The notes under the pieces are model-generated. The model was not told the DNA's origin, did not search any database, and saw only the letters and a program-made list of their open reading frames with translations. Positions 6,285 to 12,118 of a DNA stretch of 13,829 nucleotides are shown one piece after another (within the stretch, counting starts at the first letter, position 1; every line of letters starts with the position of its first letter). Both the position numbers and the translations under genes were made by a program. Source of the DNA: DBFJGL01 sp048394785 (GTDB lineage: Bacteria > Bacillota > Clostridia > Christensenellales > CAG-917); NCBI GenBank assembly GCA_048394785.1, contig DBFJGL010000036.1, positions 1-13,829 on the forward strand. Reading direction: 5' to 3'.

Positions 6285-7976
6285 TCACATATTTTCGGGC
6301 GCGCCTATACCGAGCAGGGACAGCCCCGTTTTTATTACGTTTGCGACTGCCGCGGTAAGCAACATGCGAGCGTTGCGGACTTCGGCTTCGTCCACGACTA
6401 TGCGGTGACCGATGTAGAAACGGTTGAACTTCTCGCACAAATCCACTATGTGCCTCGTGACAACCGAGGGTTCTCTCTGTTTTGCGGCAAGCTTCACGCT
6501 GTCGCCGAACGCAAGCACGCTCTTAATCACTTCATATCCTTCGTCCGACGTTATAGCGGAAAAATCGCATTTGGCCGCGTCGTATCCGCCGCCCTTTCTC
6601 AGCGCGCTTTTGCAACGCGCATAAGTATATTGCACGTAAGGCGCGGTTTCTCCGTCAAAGTTCAACACCTTATCGAAAGAGAACACGATGTCTTTTATGC
6701 GGCTGTTCCACAACGCGGAGAACACTACCGCTCCCACGCCGACCTGTTCGGCAATGACGTCTTTGTTATCCAGGTCGGGGTTTTTCTGCTCGATTATCTC
6801 CCGAGCCTTTTCCACCGCTTTGTCCAATACCTCCGCAAGCCATATGACTCGTCCGTTCCTCGACGACATCGCGCCCAAATCTTCCAAGGACACCATGCCG
6901 AACGCGACGTGCTCCATATCGGCGGCTTTTTCAAAACCCATAAGTTCAAGCACCTTAAACAGCTGCTTAAAGTGCAGATTTTGCTGATAGGCAACCACAT
7001 ACAGGCACTTGTAAAAATCGTAAGTATTCTTGCGGTAATATGCCGCCGCAATGTCGCGCGTGGCATACAGCGTCGCGCCGTCCGCCTTTACCAACAGGCA
7101 GGGAGGCATGTTGTATTCGTCGAGATTTACAACCTTTGCGCCGTCCGACTCCACAAGCAGACCTTTCTCCTCCAAAACGTCAAGACAACCTTTCATCTTA
7201 TCGTTATAAAAACTTTCGCCGTTATAACTGTCAAACGCAATGTCGAGCCTGCGGTAAATCTTTTCGACCGCTCTCATCGTTATGGTTTTGAACGCGTCAA
7301 AATAAGCGGTGGCTTCCCTGTCGCCGTCCTCGATTTTCTTGAACCAGGCGCGCGCCTCGTCGTCGAGAGCAGGATTTTCTTCCGCCGCCTTGTGATATCT
7401 GACGTAAAGAGAATTGAGAAAATATTCGTCTTTATCGGATATTTCCTCCAGACTCGACCATTTGCGGGTGGCGACAATCAGTTTGCCGAATTGCGTCCCC
7501 CAATCGCCGAGGTGGTTTATACCCACGACTTTATATCCGAGGTGTCTGAATATCCTGTACAGCGCGGCTCCGATCACGGTAGTGCTGAGGTGCCCGATGT
7601 GGAAAGGCTTTGCTATATTGACAGAGCTGTAATCGATGCAGATTGTCTTGCCTTCACCCTCGTTGCTTTCGCCCGCTTTGCCGTCTTCGTTTGCCAAATC
7701 GGCAATCGCCCCCGCAATTTCCTCTCTCTCGAAGAACATATTGAGATAGCCCCCGACAACCTCTGCGCGCTCTATAAAACTCGCGCCGTCAAGCTTTGCT
7801 TTAAGTTCCTGCGCGATAACGGGAGGAGCCTTTCTTAACGCCTTTGCGAACTTGAAACACGGCAGACTTAAATCTCCCAATTTACTGTCTTTTGGCACTT
7901 CCATCGCCGCCGCGATATTCTCCGCACAAAGTTCGTCCGATTGCAGTAAAGATACTATCTGATTTTCAAAAAGCAT
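6285..7976 (-). CDS. argS: Arginyl-tRNA synthetase
   Basis: Class I aminoacyl-tRNA synthetase that charges tRNA-Arg. The 563 residues show the ArgRS-specific N-terminal domain (about 1-85), the catalytic core with HIGH at 126-129, and a C-terminal DALR anticodon-binding domain (from about 445) ending in LLGIGAPENM. In place of a canonical KMSKS is MSSRNG (370-375), preceded by Ala instead of Lys. Many ArgRS enzymes lack the key KMSKS lysine and use a lysine just before HIGH; Lys123 in NIAKPFHIGH fits that. The ATG is preceded by AAAGGG (7984-7989). I see no T-box leader in the 141 bases between ychF and argS, and no convincing promoter there, so it may be co-transcribed with ychF or use a weak promoter. 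Confidence 0.96.
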   Translation of the reverse strand: MLFENQIVSLLQSDELCAENIAAAMEVPKDSKLGDLSLPCFKFAKALRKAPPVIAQELKAKLDGASFIERAEVVGGYLNMFFEREEIAGAIADLANEDGKAGESNEGEGKTICIDYSSVNIAKPFHIGHLSTTVIGAALYRIFRHLGYKVVGINHLGDWGTQFGKLIVATRKWSSLEEISDKDEYFLNSLYVRYHKAAEENPALDDEARAWFKKIEDGDREATAYFDAFKTITMRAVEKIYRRLDIAFDSYNGESFYNDKMKGCLDVLEEKGLLVESDGAKVVNLDEYNMPPCLLVKADGATLYATRDIAAAYYRKNTYDFYKCLYVVAYQQNLHFKQLFKVLELMGFEKAADMEHVAFGMVSLEDLGAMSSRNGRVIWLAEVLDKAVEKAREIIEQKNPDLDNKDVIAEQVGVGAVVFSALWNSRIKDIVFSFDKVLNFDGETAPYVQYTYARCKSALRKGGGYDAAKCDFSAITSDEGYEVIKSVLAFGDSVKLAAKQREPSVVTRHIVDLCEKFNRFYIGHRIVVDEAEVRNARMLLTAAVANVIKTGLSLLGIGAPENM

Positions 7977-8117
7977 ATTTTATACCCTTTATTTGCTTGC
8001 ATAAACATCGCCTTGCGCGTTTAAGCATAGTTTGTTTTATATGCGGAACATTTCAAATAGTTGCCGCTTCGCTTTGTTAATAACCTTATTTTTTATAGCC
8101 GATTGCATCGACGGCGA
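7977..8117. other. argS-ychF intergenic region, no clear signals
   Basis: This 141-base gap between the ychF stop and the argS start is on the leader side of argS. I see the argS ribosome binding site but no T-box, no good terminator for ychF (a short GTCGAT/ATCGGC hairpin near 8101-8115 lacks a T-run on the minus strand) and no promoter better than an isolated TTGAAA without a properly spaced -10. Confidence 0.5.
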
Positions 8118-9200
8118 TTATACGTTGAAGCGGAAAAGCACCACGTCGTTTTCCTGCATAACGTAATCTTTCCCTTCGCTGCGCACTCTGCCCTTTTCCT
8201 TTGCGGCATTGAACGAACCGCATTCGAGCAACGTCTGATAATCGACTATTTCCGCTCTTATAAATCCTTTTTCGAAATCGGTGTGGATTTTCCCTGCCGC
8301 CTGCGGAGCGCGCGTTCCTTTTACTATCGTCCAGGCGCGGGTTTCCTTTTCTCCCGCCGTCAGATAACTTATAAGACCGAGCAGTTTATAGGACGCGCCG
8401 ACCAGCTTATCGAGTCCGCTCTCCTTCAATCCGTACTCCTCCATAAACATCGCGCGTTCGTCGTCATCGAGGGCGATGAGGTCTTCTTCGAGCTTGGCGC
8501 ACAGCGTGACGGTTTCCGCCCCCTCTGCCGCGGCGATTTTCTCAACCTCTTCGGAATAACCGTTGCCGTTTATACCGTCCTCGTCGGTGTTTGCAACATA
8601 TATAACGGGTTTTGACGTAAGCAAAAACTGCTCGTCGCAAAACGCCTTGAATTCCTCGTCCATAGGCATTGTTCTCAGCGGCTTGCCGCTCTCCGCCCAT
8701 TCTTTCATTTTTGTCAGTCTTTCACCGTCTTCGATATACTTTTTATCGGCTTTCGCCATAGACGCCGCTTTGGCGATGCGCCTGTCCAACGCCTCCATAT
8801 CTGCAAAAATAAGTTCGAGATTTATTGTTTCTATATCTCTTTCGGGATTGACGCCGCCCTCTACGTGCGTGATGTTTTCGTCGTCGAAACAGCGCACGAC
8901 GTGCACAATTGCGTCCACCTCTCGTATATGCGACAAAAATTTATTGCCCAAGCCCTCGCCCTTGCTTGCGCCGCGCACAAGACCTGCGATGTCCACAAAC
9001 TCAAGCGACGTCGGGGTAATCTTTTTGCTGTCGTATAAAGCCGCAAGCTTATTCAGCCTCTCGTCCGGCACCGCAACCACGCCCACGTTCGGCTCTATGG
9101 TGCAAAACGGATAGTTCGCGGACGCCGCGCCCGCTTTGGTTATTGCGTTGAAAAGCGTGCTTTTGCCCACGTTGGGCAAGCCTACTACACCTAATTTCAT
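8118..9200 (-). CDS. ychF: Redox-regulated ATPase YchF (OLA1 family, TRAFAC P-loop NTPase)
   Basis: Conserved Obg-family NTPase that binds ribosomes and prefers ATP over GTP. The 360 residues begin with the P-loop GLPNVGKST (7-15), then G3 DIAG (70-73) in the invariant FVDIAGLVRGASKGEGLGNKF. The G4 position reads NTDE (204-207) rather than NKxD, the known basis of ATP preference in this family. A helical coiled-coil insert (about 130-190) and a C-terminal TGS domain (about 275-358, with DFEKGFIRAEI and GKDYVMQENDVVLFRFNV) follow. Length is normal. Two GGAGG sequences precede the ATG, at 9204-9208 (three bases away) and 9212-9216 (eleven bases away); neither is ideally spaced. Divergent from uppP. 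Confidence 0.97.
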   Translation of the reverse strand: MKLGVVGLPNVGKSTLFNAITKAGAASANYPFCTIEPNVGVVAVPDERLNKLAALYDSKKITPTSLEFVDIAGLVRGASKGEGLGNKFLSHIREVDAIVHVVRCFDDENITHVEGGVNPERDIETINLELIFADMEALDRRIAKAASMAKADKKYIEDGERLTKMKEWAESGKPLRTMPMDEEFKAFCDEQFLLTSKPVIYVANTDEDGINGNGYSEEVEKIAAAEGAETVTLCAKLEEDLIALDDDERAMFMEEYGLKESGLDKLVGASYKLLGLISYLTAGEKETRAWTIVKGTRAPQAAGKIHTDFEKGFIRAEIVDYQTLLECGSFNAAKEKGRVRSEGKDYVMQENDVVLFRFNV

Positions 9201-9215
9201 ATTCCTCCGCTCCTC

Positions 9216-9227
9216 CGCGCAAGCGCG
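9216..9227 (-). promoter_or_regulatory. Hairpin CGCG-CTTG-CGCG beside the ychF ribosome binding site
   Basis: In the ychF leader (minus strand) CGCG (9224-9227), loop CTTG and CGCG (9216-9219) form a small GC hairpin with a stable-type CUUG tetraloop closed by a G-C pair. It touches the distal GGAGG (9212-9216). It could limit access to that site; no function is known. Confidence 0.35.
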
Positions 9228-9241
9228 CGAATGAATTACCG

Positions 9242-9270
9242 TAGAACTTAATATACTTAACTATTATAAA
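9242..9270 (+). promoter_or_regulatory. Weak candidate promoter for uppP
   Basis: On the plus strand TAGAAC (9242-9247) and TATAAA (9265-9270) are 17 bases apart, with 3 of 6 and 5 of 6 consensus matches. Its -10 physically overlaps the -10 of the ychF promoter on the other strand. The match is weak and other AT-rich hexamers such as TATAAC (9274-9279) are possible. Confidence 0.3.
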
Positions 9271-9291
9271 CGATATAACGCGAATAGTAAA
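9263..9291 (-). promoter_or_regulatory. Candidate sigma-A promoter for ychF
   Basis: On the minus strand TTTACT (9286-9291) and TATAAT (9263-9268) are 17 bases apart: 4 of 6 and 6 of 6 consensus matches. Transcription would start near 9256, giving a leader of roughly 55 bases that contains the two SD sequences and the small hairpin. Confidence 0.6.
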
Positions 9292-9308
9292 GCGCGGGGA
9301 GATGTTTT

Positions 9309-10064
9309 ATGAATTGGTGGGAAGCGTTGCTGTTGGGACTGATACAAGGCGCAAGTGAATTTTTACCCGTATCTTCATCGGGACATCTTCTGTTGTTCGA
9401 AAAGCTCGGGCTCGGCGAAGAAAACCTGTTTTTCAACATAATGCTGCACGTCGCGACTCTTTTGGCAGTGCTCATCGCAATGCGCAAAGAGTGGGTGCCC
9501 TTAATCAAAAAACCTTTCCAAAAAAAGACGGGGTACATTCTGATTGCAAGCCTGCCCACCGTAGCTATCGCCCTGATATTCAAGACCTTCCTTCCCGACC
9601 TCATAGACGGCGCGTATCTGGCAACGGGATTTATGGCAACCGCTCTGCTTCTCGTCGCGTCAGAAAAGCTCAGTCCTGCACAAACAAGCGGTTTAGACGC
9701 CAAAAGAAGCGCGTTAACAGGCGTTATGCAAGGTGTTGCCGTTTTACCCGGCATATCGAGAAGCGGCTCCACCATTGCCGCGATGCGGCTGGCGGGCGTG
9801 GAAAAAACAGAGGCCTGCTCGTTCAGTTTTTTGCTGTCCATACCCATAATAATAGGCTCCGCGCTTATGGAAAGCGTCCCTTTTATGACGGGTTCCGCCG
9901 CGCTTTCCGTCGCTCCCCTGCCTCTTATAATCGGTATGCTCGCCGCGTTTATATCGGGACTTTTGTCCATAAATCTTTTTATAAAAATGGTAAAAACCAA
10001 ATCGCTTTTCGGCTTTGCCGTCTACACTTTCGCGCTTTCCGTCGTATCGTTTTTCGTGCTGTAA
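9309..10064 (+). CDS. uppP: Undecaprenyl-diphosphate phosphatase UppP (BacA)
   Basis: Integral membrane phosphatase that converts undecaprenyl pyrophosphate to undecaprenyl phosphate, the lipid carrier for peptidoglycan and other wall polymers; higher dosage gives bacitracin resistance. The 251 residues contain both family signatures: EFLPVSSSGH (17-26) after the re-entrant LGLIQGASE segment, and PGISRSGST (147-155) with the catalytic arginine Arg151. Several hydrophobic segments follow (about 76-93, 103-117, 173-187, 203-225, 232-251). It is slightly shorter than the common 265-275 residues, mostly in the loop before the second signature, but no motif is lost. GGGGAG (9296-9301) lies seven bases before the ATG. 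It is the only plus-strand gene here and is convergent with the GH27 gene. Confidence 0.96.
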   Translation: MNWWEALLLGLIQGASEFLPVSSSGHLLLFEKLGLGEENLFFNIMLHVATLLAVLIAMRKEWVPLIKKPFQKKTGYILIASLPTVAIALIFKTFLPDLIDGAYLATGFMATALLLVASEKLSPAQTSGLDAKRSALTGVMQGVAVLPGISRSGSTIAAMRLAGVEKTEACSFSFLLSIPIIIGSALMESVPFMTGSAALSVAPLPLIIGMLAAFISGLLSINLFIKMVKTKSLFGFAVYTFALSVVSFFVL

Positions 10065-10139
10065 GAAATTCCAAGACGCAACGCTCGCGCCTTTTTATTG
10101 TTTGCGCACGTTATGCCGCGATATGCCGTACGGGTATAA

Positions 10140-10170
10140 AAAATCAACTCCCTGCCCGAGAGTTGATTTT
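10140..10170. terminator. Bidirectional Rho-independent terminator between uppP and the GH27 gene
   Basis: AAAATCAACTC (10140-10150) and GAGTTGATTTT (10160-10170) form a perfect 11-bp inverted repeat with a nine-base loop. On the minus strand the arm runs into six T residues before ATACCC; on the plus strand the tail is TTTTAGTTATTGTTT. It sits 75 bases past the uppP stop and 134 bases past the GH27 stop, as expected for a shared terminator of convergent genes. Confidence 0.8.
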
Positions 10171-10225
10171 AGTTATTGTTTGTCCTTGTTTACCGTTGTG
10201 TCGAATACCGCATACTGCCGATAAC

Positions 10226-10243
10226 GCCTCATCAGGGGCTTTT
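10226..10243 (+). terminator. Possible minor terminator hairpin
   Basis: GCCTC (10226-10230), loop ATCA, GGGGC (10235-10239) and TTTT (10240-10243) resemble a short plus-strand terminator (5-bp stem, one G-U pair). It may back up the stronger hairpin at 10140-10170 for uppP transcripts. The stem is short, so this could be chance. Confidence 0.3.
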
Positions 10244-10304
10244 CATACCGTACAGTCAAGTCATTCGGATATTTTATTTCGCAACTCTGATTCGTAATTT
10301 GCGG

Positions 10305-11924
10305 CTACTTTACTTTTACAACAACAACGGAGTTTGCGGGAAGCTTGACCGACAGTTTTGTTCCGTTGACTTTTGCTTCTCCCGCGACATTCTCTACGCC
10401 GCCGCCGAATGCAGGCATTGCAACGTAATCGTCCTTTGCAAGCACGCTTACGTCGTAACTTGCGCGCTGAGTCATTTTGGTTTTATTGAAGAAGCATATA
10501 GCGGTGCTGCCGTCCGCAAGCGGCTTGGCAAGCACGTCCACAAGCCCGCGTCTGACGCGTTTTGCCTGTTTCGCCAACGCGTCCTGATTGATTGCAATCA
10601 GCTCGCGATTGGTGATTATATCGAGCACCGGCTTGCTCATTTTGGTAACGTCGTTGCCGAGAACAAGCGGCGCGCACATCATACACCACAGCGCAAAGTG
10701 CGCCATATTCTGTTCGTAAGTCAATTTGCCGTTGCCCACTTCCAGCATATCGGGGTCGTTGAAATGACCTGCCGACGCATACTCGTGAAGCTTGACGTTT
10801 CTCTCGTAAATTATCTTAATCCAATACCACTTGGGCATTATATCGGGCGTGGTACGCCACATATTTCCTGCGGAATACCCCCACAGCCACGGTTTGCGCC
10901 AACCCCATTCGCATATCGAGAACAGTATTTTACGCTCGGGCGCGCCGCTCTTTTCCGCCTGTTCGGCCGTCGCCTGTTTAAGAGCGTAAGCCATCTTGCG
11001 GTACTGTATCGCCGCGCTGTCTTTGCCGTCCTTAACGGGATTATAAAGCCTTATCGTATTACGGCCGGACTTTAAGCGCACGATTGTCTGAAAGCGTGCG
11101 GTAACATTGAAATGTTTTTGCCCCGGAATATCAATGCCGCACGCATACGCTCCGTTTACGTCGACGGCAAGATATTTCTCATATCTGCCCTTCTTTTTTA
11201 TATTGACGGTAAGCACGTATTCGCCGTCGGAGTCCGCCGCAACGTCAAAGGACGCGCTTCCTCTGCCGCCGTCAAGTCCCGAAATGTACTGCCCGCCGGG
11301 CACGTTTTTGCATTTCATTCTGCGGGCAAGCCCCGAAAGCACGGCGTTGGACGCCTGATATTCCTCTGCTTTACCGCTGCCCTTGGGCGAAATTTCCACC
11401 GCGTAAACAAGGGGTGCGTAAGACGGAACTTTTATATTGTGGCAGAAATCGTATTTGAAATAATCGAGTCCCCACTTTGCGAGGGTGCGTGCGTCCGCAA
11501 GCTCGCGACCGAGGCTCGCAGGCAAATCTTCACAGGTAAGCGTCCCGTTGGAGGAATATATTCCCGCCTTAAATCCGAGCGCGTGCAGTTTATCTGCAAG
11601 CGCGGGTATTCCTTCCGCAAACGTGACCAAATCACCCTGCCACTCGCCGTTGTCGTCGCGCATATTGGAGTGCCAGTTGTCGTCAAGATTTACGTACTCG
11701 TAACCTGCGTCCAAAAGACCTGCTTCCTTCATCGCGACCGCGGTATCGTAAATGAGCTGTTGGCTTATACGGTTCTTAAAAGTATTCCAGCTCGACCACC
11801 CCATAAGCGGCGTTTTTCTCTCAGTGTTTTCATACGCGGGGAACTTAGGCTCCTCGACCTCGGGCGCGCCTTTAAGCAGTGCCCTTATATAACAGAACGG
11901 GCACATTCCGTTGCGTTTTTGCAT
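10305..11924 (-). CDS. GH27 alpha-galactosidase-like enzyme with CBM35-like domain inserted in the barrel
   Basis: Predicted retaining glycoside hydrolase of clan GH-D, most likely removing terminal alpha-galactose from oligosaccharides such as melibiose or raffinose. The GH27 pattern is clear: PLMGWSSWNTF (39-49), YVNLDDNW (77-84), nucleophile Asp159 in YFKYDFC, FSICEWGW (335-342), acid/base Asp361 in NMWRTTPDI, HFNDPDMLEVGNG (387-399) and AINQDALAKQ (444-453), then a C-terminal beta domain. Nucleophile and ICEWG are about 180 residues apart, against roughly 40 in ordinary GH27. The extra 140 residues (about 164-305) resemble a CBM35/CBM6 beta-sandwich. There is no signal peptide; the N-terminus carries MCPFC (7-11). 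The start at 11924 has GGAGG (11932-11936) seven bases upstream; an in-frame ATG at 12005 lacks an SD. Related GH27 activities (alpha-N-acetylgalactosaminidase, beta-L-arabinopyranosidase) are possible. Confidence 0.88.
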   Translation of the reverse strand: MQKRNGMCPFCYIRALLKGAPEVEEPKFPAYENTERKTPLMGWSSWNTFKNRISQQLIYDTAVAMKEAGLLDAGYEYVNLDDNWHSNMRDDNGEWQGDLVTFAEGIPALADKLHALGFKAGIYSSNGTLTCEDLPASLGRELADARTLAKWGLDYFKYDFCHNIKVPSYAPLVYAVEISPKGSGKAEEYQASNAVLSGLARRMKCKNVPGGQYISGLDGGRGSASFDVAADSDGEYVLTVNIKKKGRYEKYLAVDVNGAYACGIDIPGQKHFNVTARFQTIVRLKSGRNTIRLYNPVKDGKDSAAIQYRKMAYALKQATAEQAEKSGAPERKILFSICEWGWRKPWLWGYSAGNMWRTTPDIMPKWYWIKIIYERNVKLHEYASAGHFNDPDMLEVGNGKLTYEQNMAHFALWCMMCAPLVLGNDVTKMSKPVLDIITNRELIAINQDALAKQAKRVRRGLVDVLAKPLADGSTAICFFNKTKMTQRASYDVSVLAKDDYVAMPAFGGGVENVAGEAKVNGTKLSVKLPANSVVVVKVK

Positions 11925-12096
11925 ATATAAACCTCCGTTTCGGTAAAAATATCTTATAATATTGCCGTCTTTGTTTTGCAGTCTTGGTTTCATCGCGCTC
12001 GGCATTTTTTGTTTTTGCCGACTGAAACTTTCGCTTTGCCGCGCCGCATATCGATAACCCCGATTGCGTTACCGTCGCGCCGCAGTCTGTCGGCGT
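11925..12096. other. GH13-GH27 intergenic region
   Basis: These 172 bases hold the GH27 ribosome binding site (GGAGG, 11932-11936) and an inverted repeat TCGGCA/TGCCGA (11999-12004, 12016-12021) with an 11-base T-rich loop. The best -10-like hexamers on the minus strand (TATTAT or TATAAG, around 11953-11961) have no good -35. The GH27 gene may be co-transcribed with GH13 or have a weak or activated promoter. Confidence 0.4.
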
Positions 12097-12118
12097 TTAT
12101 ATTTCCGAGATATAAACG
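12094..12118. repeat. Inverted repeat spanning the GH13 stop codon
   Basis: CGTTTATAT (12094-12102) and ATATAAACG (12110-12118) are perfect 9-bp complements with a seven-base loop. The minus-strand TAA stop (12097-12099) lies inside the 3' arm. The stem is AT-rich and no T-run follows, so it is not a typical terminator. It might protect or mark an mRNA end between the two hydrolase genes, or be chance. Confidence 0.4.

Noticed and set aside
6849..6873. Loss of the KMSKS lysines in ArgRS as a sign of an inactive paralogue
   Set aside because: ArgRS often lacks the canonical KMSKS lysine and compensates with a lysine before HIGH, which is present here (Lys123). All other regions are intact.
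6108..7838. A 576-codon plus-strand open frame opposite argS
   Set aside because: Its translation has no recognisable domain and is rich in His, Arg and Val as expected from reading the complement of a GC-rich coding frame. argS on the other strand is unmistakable and covers nearly all of it.
7977..8117. T-box riboswitch ahead of argS
   Set aside because: The gap is only 141 bases and I find neither the conserved T-box sequence (AGGGTGGNACCGCG-like) nor a terminator/antiterminator pair.
10065..10304. Small RNA or tRNA gene in the uppP-GH27 gap
   Set aside because: Apart from the bidirectional terminator and one short hairpin I see no tRNA arms, no promoter with good spacing and no open frame of note.
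11925..12005. GH27 start at the upstream in-frame ATG (12005), adding 27 residues
   Set aside because: No SD precedes it and the added residues look like translated leader. The ATG at 11924 has a perfect GGAGG at seven bases.
11999..12021. TCGGCA/TGCCGA hairpin as a terminator between GH13 and GH27
   Set aside because: The T-run is in the loop (and is an A-run on the minus strand), not after the stem, so it does not fit a Rho-independent terminator in either direction.
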